From: Xiphophorus maculatus
Taxonomy: Eukaryota > Chordata > Actinopteri > Cyprinodontiformes > Poeciliidae
Assembly: GCF_002775205.1 (NCBI RefSeq)
Contig: NC_036461.1
Span: 13,925,015-13,989,014, forward strand
Direction of reading: 5' to 3'
DNA length: 64,000 bases
The position numbers and the translations under genes were made by a program. Under the pieces are notes generated by a model. That model made no database searches. It was not told the DNA's origin and was given only the letters and a program-made list of their open reading frames with translations. This document shows, piece by piece, positions 12,474 through 25,301 of this stretch. The first letter of the stretch is position 1, and the number at the start of each line of letters is the position of its first letter.

Positions 12474-12988
12474 GTAAGACTTTGCCATTCGGTGAGTCTC
12501 TGTAATTAATTGGTCGGTTAAGTTTAGTGTTGCGTTGCTCTTAAAAGCTACGACGTGGCCGCTGTGACAGTCTGTTAAGCTAGCAAGCCGTTTTCTTTGT
12601 TACCCTTACGGCGAAGCCATGAAAGACTTATTCTCTGTAGCTGGTTTTGGTGTTGTGACAAACGGGATGTTTTTGTCTTTTCTATTTTGTGATTAACTTT
12701 AATGATTAACGTTTTTTAAAAAAAAAAATCTTTTGATGAATGAGTTTCGTAATAAATTGAAAACCCAACGTTGCCTCATGGCGTTAGGCGCTCCAACGGA
12801 ACCGGCATATGAACGTCATTCATTGCTGATTGGTTAGTTTTTACTCCATCGTTCGAAATGGAAGAAGGTTCTTCATCTCTGATTGGCTAAAGCGTTAGAC
12901 TGGGTGTGACTTAAAAGGATCTCGTCTTTCAACGATTTTTTTTTCAACCCTAGCGTCAAGTTAATCATAAGTTATACAATCAGAAAGC

Positions 12989-12994
12989 CACGTG
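12989..12994 (+). promoter_or_regulatory. CACGTG E-box in odc1 intron 1
   Basis: A perfect CACGTG sits in the first intron about 620 bases after the presumed start site. In mammals ODC1 is a direct MYC/MAX target through CACGTG boxes in intron 1. Use in this species is inference. Confidence 0.5.
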
Positions 12995-13123
12995 AATGTA
13001 TCGACCAGGGCGCCAGTTTAAGACTGAGTAACAAAGTTATTCATTCACGCTGCTGTATGAGTACACATGTATTGTTTGTACTTTAGATTCTCTAGAATAC
13101 TAAATAAAAGTTCCTCCTTTCAG

Positions 13124-13272
13124 AATCTTCACTCTAGGAAGGCACACTCCAGCTGCTCAACAGGCCCAGGCCTTGAGTTGTATCTTAAGGGGTTTAACTT
13201 CACTGGTGAACCGCCTTGGCTTCTCTGCACCTGAATAACAGCAGCTCCATATTCCAACTCTTTCATATCCAA
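13124..13272 (+). other. odc1: probable odc1 non-coding exon 2
   Basis: The segment is bounded by the acceptor TCCTCCTTTCAG (ending 13123) and the strong donor GTAAGT at 13273. It contains no ATG. Mammalian ODC1 also has two untranslated exons before the start-codon exon, so this fits, but splicing is inferred. Confidence 0.6.
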
Positions 13273-13458
13273 GTAAGTGTCATGTTTTACCCAAGTGCTT
13301 TTGGAATTTCTTACATTTTTCACAGTGATTATACATGTCATATCCCCAGAGTCTAATAAAGTTGAGTAATCAATAAGAGGAAAAGATGCTGTCTTCTAAG
13401 TATTCTTTTTCTTTTTTTCTTTCAGTTTACGTGTGACAAATTGAAAGTACTGATCGAG

Positions 13459-15703
13459 ATGAACACCACCACACCCAACAAATTTGAATTTTCCTTTCTT
13501 GAAGAGGGCTTCTCTGCTCGGGACATTGTTGAGCAGAAAATCAATGAGTCATCCTTGACAGTAAGTATCCGGTGGGGTTTATGTAATGGGCAGATGGTCT
13601 GATTTGCTTTGTCAGCAGGATATACTCTGAAAATCTACACCCTTGATTAAACCGGATAACTTTGTCCAAGTGATTCTCTTTTAGAATTGTTTTTGCCTGT
13701 TAGAAGCTGGTCTAATTCACTATTCATATGTGTTAAAAGTAATCTATAACATTATTTTTGTTTTTCTATTTCAGGATGATAGGGATGCATTCTATGTCTG
13801 TGACTTAGGAGATGTTTTACGAAAACATCTCCGTTGGGCAAGAGCTCTGCCTCGCATCACTCCTTTCTACGCCGTCAAGTGCAACGACAGCCAGGCTGTA
13901 GTTATGACGCTGGCATCGTTGGGAACTGGCTTCGACTGTGCAAGCAAGGTAGACTTTGGGAGCTTTCCATCAATGCTGTTAGCACAATTTATTTATTTGC
14001 TGAAAGTGCATTGGTGCCTCCTGCGTTTTTTGCTGACTGTTGGTATTGTCCTCCCACAGACGGAGATCCAGCTTGTTCAGTCCCTGGGAGTGGATCCAAG
14101 CAGAATAATCTATGCCAACCCCTGCAAGCAGGTCTCACAAATAAAGTACGCATCTGCACACGGAGTCCAAATGATGACCTTCGATAGTGAAGTGGAGCTC
14201 ATGAAAGTGGCCCGTTGTCACGACAATGCCAAGTAAGAGTTTTGCTTTTTAAACTCAACAATTGTCTTTGATTGTTGGCCTTTGTTAAAGCCGTTTCTGT
14301 TCTCCGTTCAGGTTGGTGTTGCGCATCGCCACAGATGACTCGAAGGCTGTGTGTCGCCTCAGTGTGAAGTTTGGTGCTCCCCTCAAAGCTTGTCGCGGTC
14401 TCCTGGAGCGGGCAAAGGAACTGGGGCTGGATGTGATCGGTGTCAGTTTTCATGTTGGCAGCGGCTGCACTGATGCAGAGACCTACACCAAAGCCATTGC
14501 AGATGCTCGCTGTGTCTTTGATATGGGGGTGAGTTGCTAGTAAAGAGCGTATTCAGCTGTAATTAATGTTTTCTGCTCTGCAAAGAAGCCTGAACTTAAT
14601 GTCTGGACATGCAGGAAGAGCTTGGCTTCAACATGGATCTCCTGGACATTGGAGGAGGTTTTCCTGGTTCGGATGACACTGAACTGAAGTTTGAAGAGGT
14701 AGATTGAAATGTTTTTGTTTAACCAGTCTTCTGTGTTTTAAGTAAAATTTTACTTGACTTACGTGTGGACTCATTTCCATTTATAGATTACAGTAGTAAT
14801 CAACACGGCCCTCGACAAGTACTTTCCTGTCGACTCCGGGGTCAGGGTCATCGCTGAGCCGGGACGCTTCTACGTGGCATCTGCTTACACATTAGTGGTG
14901 AATATCATTGCTAAGAAGGTCATCATGGATGACGAATCATCTTCAGATGGTAAGGGCTTTGGTTGAACAGACAACTGAGATATTATTTATCTCAGTTAAT
15001 TATGACAATGAAACTAATTGCTTACCTTTTTCCTGCAGAGGAAGATGAAGGGACCAGTGACAGAACTCTGATGTACTACGTCAACGATGGGGTGTATGGC
15101 TCCTTCAACTGCATCCTCTATGACCACGCTCACTGTTTGCCGACATTGCATAAGGTCAGTCAGATTCAAAGCTTATCACTGCGGTGGGATCAAAGGGTAA
15201 AAAAAAAAATGCTGACCAGATCTTTATAAACTTTCTTCCGATTGTTTCTTATAGAAACCAAAACCAGATGAGGCGGTGTACCCCTGCAGCATATGGGGCC
15301 CTACATGTGATGGTCTAGATCGGATCGTGGAACTGTGTACCCTGCCTGACCTCCAGGTGGGGGACTGGCTTGTTTTTGAGAACATGGGTGCCTACACTGT
15401 AGCTGCTTCCTCCACCTTTAATGGCTTCCAAAGACCAGACATTTACTACGTCATGTCCCGTCCTGCCTGGTGAGTTTTTGTCTTAGAAATTAACTCATGA
15501 GGAAATTCTACAGTTTTTAAAGTTCCTTTTTTAAAATTATAACTTGTGCCCATTTCACCTTTAGGCAATATGTGCAGCAAGTCTGCTCCCAGGGCCTTCC
15601 AGCTCCGGTAGAGGAGTCCTCCTTGTTCGACCTTCCAGCATGCTGTGGCCGAGAGAGCAGCTTGGACATGTCCACTAAGCCTTGCCATGCCCATGTGGTT
15701 TAA
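13459..15703 (+). CDS. odc1: ornithine decarboxylase (complete)
   Basis: ODC1 makes putrescine from L-ornithine with PLP, the first committed step of polyamine synthesis in the cytosol. Coding exons are 13459-13560, 13775-13948, 14060-14232, 14312-14528, 14615-14698, 14787-14949, 15039-15154, 15255-15469 and 15565-15703, in frame throughout, giving 460 residues (human 461). Visible landmarks are the PLP lysine in PFYAVKCND (Lys69), SFHVGSGC with His197, the glycine loop [18 protein letters not shown], and the active-site cysteine in GPTCDGLD (Cys361). The antizyme-binding segment around residues 110-145 is well kept. The C-terminus ends CHAHVV with nearby cysteines, comparable to the mammalian degradation tail. 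The start is the first ATG in the exon that follows the non-coding leader exons. Regulatory signs are the uORF at 12443 and a CACGTG box in intron 1. Confidence 0.97.
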
Positions 15704-18492
15704 ACCAGCTACAGAAAGAATCTGTTTTCTTTAGATTTATTCTTTTTTAAATTTTATTGTTTTATTATTATTTTTTATTAAACTAAGCAGATAGTTCTCA
15801 AGCTAAATTTTGAGGCCAGTTACTTGACAGGAGAGAAGTGGGGATGTTGTTGCACATATTTCAGTGTTCTGTACAGAAGCTGGGAGTCAACCTTTGACTG
15901 AGGCTGAATCACACCTTGGACCATCTCTGTGGGTATTGGATAAAGTGTAACAAGCAGCTCTGTATTAATATAATTTGCTGCTGACCTCTAGTATTTGTAT
16001 GAGGTACTTAATTATGTGCCTATTTTTAGAACTGGGAAAAAAGTAAAAAAAACAAAGATTTAAATTGAAGAACTGACATCACATGTCAGAAGGACTCAGC
16101 TATGAAAGTATTTGGAGATGGAGGTGGTTGTTGGTTTTTGGGAACAATAACAAAATTCCCGACCTTATTTATGCTTACTGACCTGCACCATGTTATTAGG
16201 TCAGGGTATTTCACCGCTAGCAACTAGTCACATCTGATGTCCACAAAGCAATGGTCCGAGGTGGGATAAAGATCCTCAGATGGCTGCTATAATTATCTTT
16301 TCCATGAGCTCTACTTCTTAACAGAACTTTGCAAGTGTTGGTCTTCAAGATCTTAAGCATCTTGTGTTTTTATTTCAATGTTTGTAACTGTAACTTAGAT
16401 CTAACAACTCAAGTTTTTCAGAAAGTGTTTATACAAATTTTGTGTTAGTAGTATTCAAAAATGGATTCTCAAAGTAGAATAAAATCTTGAAGATTAACAC
16501 TTAAACACAGGGACTCAAACAGCAAACAACACCCTCTCCTCTATTTTTTTTTCTTTATGTTGTGGTAACTCTTCGATAATATTAATATGTATGTTCATGA
16601 TATTAACAAGACTCAAAGTTTGCCCATGCATGTAAACTGGATATGAAAGAGATGGGATAGCACATTCATATCGCTTTCCTATGGAAACTTTTTGAAGTTT
16701 TGTATTTTTTTAATAAATATTAGGTGCAGAACCAAATCTTGACTTTTCTTTTTAAGAGTGCACATGTCAACATTTATTTTTACAGAATCACCAACTCTGG
16801 TGCCATCTAGTGCTCACATTTTGAATTTTTTTAAGACTAAATGGAGTCAAATGATAAAAGGTACGAGGCAGTAATACGACTAATGAACTGTAGGGACTTT
16901 TTTTTCTAGGATAAAACAATAATTGCAAAGAAAATTATATTTACACCTCAATATTTGCATAATACTACCACTGATAAGTTAATTATTTCAGTTTTTTAAA
17001 ACCCTTCTAGCAGTGGTGCAATGTGCAATGATGACCATAAGGTGGAGTTCACAATTTGTGACGTTTTATTTTGTCAGTCTTGAGATTATCTTAATGTAAT
17101 GTGTGAGGGCAATCAAGAGAATTAAAGACACTGTTTTATATAATTAGGTGTAGTTTAAGTATTAATAGGCTAATGTAAATGTTATCTAACAATTTACACA
17201 TTTAAAATTCTTTTCAAATATTTTTCTATATTTAAGATTAAAACAATTTATCAATAAATTGTTTAGGAAAGAACATTCTTTTGCTGTCTATATTACTTTC
17301 AAAGTAATTTTTAACTCTAGCATCCTCCTGCTGGTGCTTTAATCTTTGAGAAAATTGGACATGCAGTAAATGGTGTATTTTGGAGAGTCACCAGATAATG
17401 ATCTTGTTGCAGATGAAGGAATAAGGAAAAAATAAAATAAAAACCCACCCTACTCAAAACCAGCATCATGTAAAAGCTTTAATTCATCCTTTTGAACAAA
17501 ATAAGAAGCCTCCTTATTGACATGTTACAGAATAAACAGGTATATCAATGCCCTTATTCCCAATAGCAAAAATATTTGATAGCATAAGGAATACAATACA
17601 GATGAAAGTGTGAAATTAGTCCAACTTCATATTATTTTGGGTAAATATAGCATTTAACTGTCATTTTCAGCAGAATTCATTTGCAATACCTTTAAATAGA
17701 AACAGATCCCCGAAATTCCCAACACCAGCATAAATAAACATGTTTTGACCTGAATCCTTTCAGGCATGACAGACTGGAATACTTTCCACAAGAGGAGATT
17801 GTTATGGCTTTGTTTTTCGAGTGATAATGTGAGCTCGATTTGATAGCCAAATACAAGCTTTCTGCACACGGTATTCTACAGAAAGAGGAAGCACGCTTCC
17901 ACAAATACATTTACTCTGCACACGGGTTTTGCATTTTATTTTTTCCCATGTTGTTAGCGTGCCATGAAATCACAAACCCAGTTTTATAGAGTTTGTTTGC
18001 TCAACAAAATATATACAACTTTAAAGGTGCAAATGTATTTTTTGCTTTTTGGCCATGCAAGGAATTCTCCATCTCCTTCAGTTTGGATTAGTTAGTTAAG
18101 TTTTTAGTAAGTAGGAAAAGCATATTTATATTTATAAAATGCTTTTCACAGACATAAAATCACAAAACCCTGTACAAGAGAAATTAATATTAAAATATAC
18201 AAATAATAATAATAGTCCTGCTAATGAAAAGCAGTGTTTTAGTTTTGCCACCATTTGCTCTGATTAAGAATTAATTTCACTGGCCTTGGGCTGCAATAGC
18301 TCTTTGTATCATTGACTGAAAACATCATGGCAGTTATAATATTTATAACAGCAGTTTTGCAAAAAGATTTTTTAAAAATATGTGGCTTTCCCTTTACATA
18401 TTTCATGCAAATCCTTGTATAGCTAAAAATAAAGTGTGTTTAGAAGAGTAAACTGAAAGGTGTAATAACAGATGGCCTAATTTGTAACTAAT
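15704..18492. other. odc1 3' UTR and odc1-receptor intergenic
   Basis: The sequence is AT-rich and runs from the odc1 3' UTR into intergenic DNA. I see no gene. Open frames are short and lack family features. Confidence 0.5.
16712..16717 (+). terminator. candidate odc1 poly(A) signal
   Basis: AATAAA lies about 1.0 kb after the stop, in a T-rich context. An alternative AATAAA lies at 16478-16483. Which one is used cannot be told from sequence. Confidence 0.4.
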
Positions 18493-18756
18493 TTAGTGGG
18501 AAGATCCATTTGAATGATCCATTTGTGTTACAATCTTAAACTTTCTAGCTGCTGCTTTAAGATGTTCGTTCACTATTTCCACATAACTTTCATTCCTTTT
18601 GATTCCATCTATTTTGTGAAATGCACCAATTCTGCCTGCAATAGAACACCCAACAACATGATGCATTACAATATGATGTGATAGATTTTTACTCTCTGAA
18701 TGGCCTTTAAGTCCATATCGATAGAGTACTAGGTTTACCCTCTTTCCATCTTTCAC
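18493..18756 (-). mobile_element. Tc1-like transposase core fragment
   Basis: An 87-residue open frame contains VGCSIAGRIGAFHKIDGI followed by YVEIVNEHLKAAARKFK. This aligns with the Tc1 transposase block normally read WGCFSAAGTGALHKIDGI plus the helix before the second Asp. The usual FQxDNDPKHT block is degraded (TQMDHSN). The frame is short at both ends, so this is a relic. Confidence 0.65.
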
Positions 18757-18920
18757 TTTAGATATTTAGTAAAGTTTTCTAGTTAGCTTACCTAACTTTT
18801 AGTCTGATTTAATGTCAAACAATGAGAAGAAAAGTTTGACTTTGTCTTTGAATACAGTTCATGTCTGGATTCTATTATATTATTTTGCAGCTCATCTTTA
18901 ACAAAGACAAGCAAGTATGA

Positions 18921-21900
18921 TCATGAAATCACGGATAAGTCCTTCCTCTCATAATGTTTCCTAATATATTCACTGATAGCATTTTGATTATTAATCTCTT
19001 TTCTGAACAACATAATGTAACACTTGGGAGCCAAGTGACAGCCAAGGATGCTGAAGCATGAGATCAAAATGGCTGCACTGCTTATAGCCGGTTTGTACTT
19101 TCCTTCCAAAGTGAGATAAATTGGGAGGAAAACAATCCATATGATTAAAAACAGCACCATGCTCACTGTGATCAATGAGGCATTTTTGTAAATGTCTGGT
19201 AGCTTTCTACCTTTGAATGCAAAGATAAAACACACAACGCCCCAGAAAGAGTTGTAGACTATTGTGGCAGCAAAAAACTTTTTGGACTTTTCGCACATGT
19301 TACATTGGTACAATATTGTGGACTCTTTCTGGTCCTTTGAAGGAAGACGTGGGAGAACGATTAGCCAAGCTAAGGATACACCCAACTGCACACCAGAGAT
19401 GATGACAACCACAGCTACTGGATGATTAAGCTTCTTAATCTTAGAGCAAACCCTCGGGTCAAAGCTAAAACCTAGCAGGATCTGAATTAAGTTGGCCAGA
19501 ATGCAGGAGATACAGAGGGAGAAACTTATACCGAACAGAGGAATGCCTACACAGGAATTTGGTGTGGGTTTTCCTATAAAGGTGAAGGTAGTGCAAAAGC
19601 CGAGGAGCAAGGAGGCCATCTCCACATAACACAGGGAACCTCCAATTGCCTTAACAATGGGAGTCCCACAGTTGAAGCCAATGACGATAGCAATGACTGC
19701 AGTAGCAATTATTGCAATAGCAGATGTCGTGACCAGAATGATGGAGAAGGGGTCTGACCACTCAAGAAACTCTTCAGTTTTATTCTCACATGTATACCTG
19801 CGGTTTGCTGGTGAGAACTCGTTCTCTTCACATAGACTGCAAAAAGTATCTGCAGAAGGAGACAAAGAGAAAGAATATGAAAAACAAACAAAAAAAAGAC
19901 ATTGGCTGCATTTTCATGTGAGACTGGGAAAAAGAGGGGGAACGATTGTAAGCTTTGGATCATTGTCCTAATAGAAACCAAATGCTTCTGAGCTAATGGG
20001 CTCAAACTGATGGCAAGTAAAGTAAGAGAGGAGAAAATTGTATTTTAGGCAAAAACAAAACATAGATAGTAAAGATAACACTGACCATTTCCATAAGAAG
20101 ACTCTTGAGGTGAACAGTTAGCACATCTATAGCAGCATTTTCCATAATGTAATTCCAATTTTTCTCCTGGTTTACATGTTTTGAAGCAGTTAAAAACAGA
20201 GACCTGTAAAAGAGACAATAGGATTAACACACTCTGTATTTTACTGATTAATATATCTTCATCTTACATTTTCAGTGGTTCTCCATTGTGACAGATCTTT
20301 GTTAAATGAAATGTTTTTATTTGGCCAGTATTCTCCGATTTTTATTTTCTCAACACCTTCTTTGGACGCAGATGTGTTCCAAAACAATATGTCGTATCCC
20401 AGACTGGGATCTCCGTTTTCATCGAAGTAGATATTTGTGTCATTCACAGTGATGTTGATCTTCCTGATTACATGAAAAAGCTGTGGAGACAATTTTTAGG
20501 CCGATATTACTTGTCATGGAATTGTAGTTTAAATATGTTTACAGACAAAAACAGACCACATAGATGGGTCCAATATCATTATTAATTTACCATAATACGG
20601 TTTAGTTATGGGAATAAAATTAATTCAATATGTTAGGACTTGGCGCCAGAGATTATACATATGGGGACATTTATATACTCCATGTCAGAACATTGCGTAA
20701 TTTGACTGTCTTGAGGACAAATGTGCAAAACTACCTGTACAGGCGATATAAATAACAAAAAGACTGATATTTGCTGAAAAACAAAAGGTACGTTTTAGAC
20801 TTTGTTCGACTAATAATCACAACCAAACATATAAAAAGTAATTTGTAACGAATGACTCAAAACAGAAGCTTGTTTACTATACCTCAATAGCAGTAAACGT
20901 GGTCCGTTCACAGCTTTGATTGTTACATTTGAGTAAGATTCTGAGGCCCTCAGCAATGACCTGAACAGCCAGGTAGATGTTGTAGGATTCATCATGATCA
21001 ATGTAGCAGTACAAGCAGTTTATGTCGGAAGTCTTATTCGCGCAGTTACACTTCATGTCATCTTTGGAGCTGTTTGTGAAAACTTGATAATAACTCAAAA
21101 TGCTGTTTGTAGTTCCATTAAACATTGAGGTGACGTAATCTTGAAAGCCCGGCACCTCCTTTTGTCTAAAATTGAAACCAAAAACTGGACCAATGCTTTC
21201 GATTCCTGTCATCTCAGAGATTTTAGAAGAAGTGGACCAGGTGTCACTTGCTATCCAGGTTCTGTTGAGATTTTTTTCAACAACTGCTTCAAGGATGATA
21301 CGAACATTGGTGTCTATGGTGAACATGATGATGGCCTCAGCGGTAGAAATTTCTATTTTTTTCAGCAGATCTCTTGCTGTTGAACAGTTTTTGACAAAGG
21401 TATCAGGGAGAATGTCCACAAAGTCAACACAAATATTATTGCCAGTGAAGAGCTTCAGGAGACTATCAGTTCCATACTTCCCATATTCATCAGTGCTTCC
21501 CACAATGGCCACTGATTGCCATGAAGAATACTTCACCAGCTCGTAAATGGCTTGCGTCTGATGTTTGTCACTGGAAACAGTCCGTAGGAAGGTGGGGAAC
21601 TTATATTTTAAACTGAGCTGCTCACTGGTTGATGCATAGCTAATCTGTGGAGAACAGCAATGCAATGAAAGAAGATATAAAAAGTCTACACATCCATATA
21701 AAATTTCATACATTTTCCTATAAATGACTGACGTTTTCTTCCCCTTTAATATGACAGGTATCCTGTACAGATCAACCAAAAAGCAAGGAAATCTGTCTGA
21801 GGAAAAATGGAAAGAACAAAAAAGCAATATAACCTGGTTGTGTAAGTGTTAACACCCTTAAATTTTTTTTGTTTGTTGAATCACTGTTTGAGTCCTCATG

Positions 21901-23498
21901 GGTAATAAACCTGCCCTCGGCTACCTGAAGCCTCAAAGGTAAGTTTGGCATGAAAACAACAAAGCCCACCAACAAAAGACTATAAGGCTGGTAAAAAACA
22001 GCTACTTGTTCTACACTATTTGTTTCGTACAATATCTGGAAGCGTGACCAACACGGATTGGTCAATGTAGCAATGTAGTCTGGAACACATTCCCGACTAA
22101 TGTCCTTCACAACTTCCTTCACAACTTCTCCTTCTGTTCGCTGATTGGCCCAATAAAAAATCTACCAGAGACAATCTGAGTCAAGAGGAGAACACTCAGA
22201 CTGAACAGAGTTACACAGGAAGGCAATAGGCAGGCTGAAAAAATATCTTCCAAACTGTGAAACACGATGGGGACTTTATTTCATGTAGCTGTTTTTATAA
22301 AGAGAATGAAATCATGAACAGCTTCATGTAAAAGTCAGTTTTACCCCCAAATCTTTAGATGAGTACTAGAAAGCTGACCGATATTGTTTTTTCAGTACCA
22401 CAATGAGTACAAGCAGACATTCAAATTAAAAAAAAAAATAACGAATTCACAAGAACAAACTTATAGTCTTGGAATGACCAAGTCAAAGTTCAGAGGTAAA
22501 TCTTTCAGAAAATTTGTGGGGTTAAAATAAAAAAGTTTTTTTCAAAATGTGAACTATTTTGAGAACTTTTGCAAAGCATTTTATAATATTCCTAGGTCCA
22601 AATGTGGGATGCTGATAGACTCAAACAGAAGAAAACCTGGAGTCAAAATGGAATCATATTTTGGCTTACTGGTGTGCATACCTTTGCAACCTTTGCAAAA
22701 AAAATTTGCAAGTTTTTTAAAATCATATTTTTCTTTCAGACAGATTTGCTCATTTTTCAGTCTTACTGTACAAGATACATGAAACATTAAAAGTGGAAAC
22801 AGTTATTTCAAGAATTTTCAAAATCTTATTCTATTAAATTTCAGTGTCATAATCTGGTATGTATCAAATTGATATATTTACATTTAAAGGGATGTTGCAT
22901 AACATATAAAACATAGTGAGAGTCAAACCTGTGTGACTGATGGTAGAGCAAGTACTCTTGCAACTGCTAAGGATACCTCAGACAATTCCTCTCCAATAAC
23001 CACCTTCGTCTCAGGTTCAGGTAAGGAGGAATTGATGGATGCAGGTATGAGACACCTCTGTGGGTCTGACTGGTCCTTCAGCAGCTGCAGAGTTGCTCTG
23101 ATGGCGAGGCTGACATCTCCACAAGTATCATAAATGTCATATCCAAGGGTGAGGTTGGGCAGCAGTCTTGGCGTTTGTTGGTTTATTTCTTGGATAGAGT
23201 AGATCATCACTTGGGCACGTAGGAATGTTTGGATATCAAACCTACAAAACGAGGCATAAAATAAACAGTACAATTTCTAGCTATGTAATTGGATTCTTTG
23301 CCAGGTATGTACTTACATTTTACAGGATATTGGACCAGGATCTGTTGTTCTGTTGGTTTGTTGGTGAATAGGAAAAAGACCTCCAATAATAACATCCCCA
23401 TGAAGGTACGTATGCTTCATTTCAGCTCTGAAATCAGTATTTTCAGAGCTGGAGTGAAATACACTCATAAAAGTTACAAGTAGCTTCAACAAAAACAT
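18921..23498 (-). CDS. class C GPCR, GPRC6A / OlfCa (5.24)-like
   Basis: This is a complete six-exon receptor of 838 residues, typical of GPRC6A/T1R/V2R genes. Exons (minus strand order) are 23317-23498, 22929-23241, 20883-21644, 20268-20480, 20086-20203 and 18921-19849, with all joins in frame. The start MFLLKLLVTFMSVF gives a signal peptide; an in-frame upstream ATG would lack one. A Venus-flytrap domain follows (GYDIYDTC, then SYASTSEQLS, then WIASDTWS; the Ser/Thr and Asp residues that contact amino acids in the family are present). Next come a nine-cysteine linker (CCYRCANC) and a 7TM domain (FGISFSLCISCI, CFIFAFKG, PKCYIMLF). The phrases CISCI...ILLGFSFDP, CFIFAFKG and KEIN near the C-terminus favour GPRC6A over T1R. 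Amino-acid sensing at the cell surface is inferred from family. Intron 2 carries a Tc1-like insert. Confidence 0.85.
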
Positions 23499-24045
23499 GG
23501 TTGAATCAGATGTGCAGGCTGTGTTTTCTACTCCTGCAGTGTGAGCTTTCTCCTGGAAAATTCTCCTCATATAAGGTTTGCCCACTGTTCTGGGTTATTT
23601 GCATTGTCAGACTGATTTCAACTGATATAATTAGAATAAGATACAGGCACGAAAGCAGAGAGATGATTTGAATCACTCACAAAGAAGAATTCATTCGCAG
23701 TTTATCCTCACTGCATGTCATCGTGACAGAGGTTTACCACATAAACCAGTCTGAACAATAAAGGTATTCATCTTTGCACTTTACCTTGAGTTCCTCTGAT
23801 ACATCTAACACTAATCTCCATGAGAGGGCAGCATGCTTCATACAATGTAGCTCTTTTGATTTAACAGGTCAACATTTTTATTCTTCTGGAAAATTAATCC
23901 ATCTCAAGCCTATCACATACTAAGACACATTTTGTCCAGGACTGCTTTGCATTTACCTCCATCCATCTTACTATCAACTCCCAGTAGCCGGAGTAAAAAA
24001 AATCATCCAAACAGCAGAATGTTGCCACCACCATTACACTGACAT
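21600..24045. repeat. segmental duplication, copy A
   Basis: Blocks at 21606-21860, 23690-23850 and 23940-24040 recur in the same order and orientation at about 25308-25550, 25680-25845 and 25960-26075. Copy A holds exons 1-2 and the first part of exon 3 of the receptor; copy B lacks nearly all of it. Shared anchors include CATAAACCAGTCTGAACAAT and CCATGAGAGGGCAGCAT. Confidence 0.75.
21665..22885 (+). mobile_element. Tc1-like element in receptor intron 2
   Basis: The left end from about 21665 (ATATAAAAAGTCTACACATC) and later TGTGTAAGTGTTAACACCCT match a recalled fish Tc1-like terminal repeat. At 22590-22650 the plus strand reads SKCGMLIDSN, the transposase C-terminal block. The sequence after 22670 (GGTGTGCATACCTTTGCAAC) matches the right terminal repeat. 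Most of the transposase interior is gone. Its orientation is opposite to the host gene. Confidence 0.65.
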
Positions 24046-24594
24046 ACAGTTGTCACTTTATTGACACACATAGTTTTGTAACTATTTTGTAACAGTTGTA
24101 ACAGTTGGTCCAACCCCTCCCCTGTTGACTGCCCCTTACAGCCACTGGCATTTGCCTAAACATTTGCTTTCACAAAGCACTGTCCATTTCCACAGCAGTC
24201 CCCAAACCAAGCTTTCTCCTCACAAACCATGTCTCTCCCTGTTTCACACTCAGCTACACCAGATTAGTGACAGCAGCAATTTGCAAACACCTGGTGTAAC
24301 TGCATGTCTGCTGAGTCCATCATAGGAATTACTTCTCAGTCCAACGATTGCTATCAACATAAGAAGTAATGCTATGATGACTTGCTGGAGGCAGAGTACT
24401 GGAAAATGCAGGAGCTTCTCACGGATTCCAGGAGTAAGATGCTAAATTCAACATATCAAATTTTGAAATCAAATTTCTTTTAGGTTATGTTTGGTATATA
24501 CAGCAATTTTATAACAACAGAAGGTAATAAAGTTAGTTAATTGTGCTATAAAATGGCACCATGTGCCAGGAAAACATATGATACCTTTAAAAAA
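23499..24594. other. receptor upstream region
   Basis: This is the non-coding 5' flank of the receptor, part of duplication copy A up to about 24045. A long inverted repeat lies at 24318-24379: CATCATAG..ATTACTTCT on the left and AGAAGTAAT.CTATGATG on the right. No gene is seen. Confidence 0.5.
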
Positions 24595-24860
24595 AAAACA
24601 ATAAAACTCAACTATATTTGGATGCTGCATAGGCCTGTTGCACTATTTACCCCCCTCCCCCCTTCAATAGGCTACATATGTTGGAGTCATACTCCCTGAC
24701 TGTTCTTCATTTGCAAAGCTGGAAGCACTACATCGCTGTTTCATGAATCTAAGCCTTCTCAGCACAAAGCTACACAATCCAGCTCCTTGCAGCATCCTGG
24801 AGATTCTACAACAACCGTTAAAGCATTGCAGGTACTGAACCTCTCTTAACACAACTAAAA
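24595..24860. repeat. local repeat, copy 1
   Basis: This block shares order and text with 27095-27330, for example CTGTTGCACTATTTA, then CAGCTCCTTGCAGC against TGGCTCCTTGCAGC, then GCAGGTACTGAAC against TCAGGTACTGAAC. Origin is unknown; it could be a dispersed element. Confidence 0.6.
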
Positions 24861-25301
24861 CTTGGAATTTGTTAGAATTGGATTTTGCACCTTAGATTTA
24901 GATTATAATATAGATTATACAGATAAAATAGATCGGGGTTTGCAACCTTTACAATCCAAAGAGCCATTTTCCCTTCAGTCTAGCTAAATAAAACATGTTT
25001 TGAGCCACAGTGAGGTCATCGGCTGATTGCTCATGACCTCTGGTTCCAAAACCAGATTGTCAATACCATATTAGCTGATTTACAGTGCTTGACTGTTTGA
25101 TGTAAGATCTCTGCAGAGGAAGAAATCACACATCAGAGTTCATGCAAGCAAAATTTCTCATTTATTTACAGGAAGCACACCACATTTATAGTGGCACAAA
25201 CATTATCTACTAGAGCAAATTTCCCATCATTTTTAAAGAACCACCATTTTATTTTTAGGTTTTAAAAATCCAGAAACATCACTGTTAGGATAATTGGTCT
25301 A

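Noticed and set aside
13561-13774. Possible H/ACA snoRNA in an odc1 intron, since human ODC1 hosts one
   Set aside because: I could not find a convincing hinge box, terminal ACA and paired stems by eye. A covariance-model search of the odc1 introns would decide.
23499-23585. Receptor start at the upstream in-frame ATG
   Set aside because: It would add about 30 hydrophilic residues before the signal peptide. The ATG at 23498 gives a normal signal sequence.
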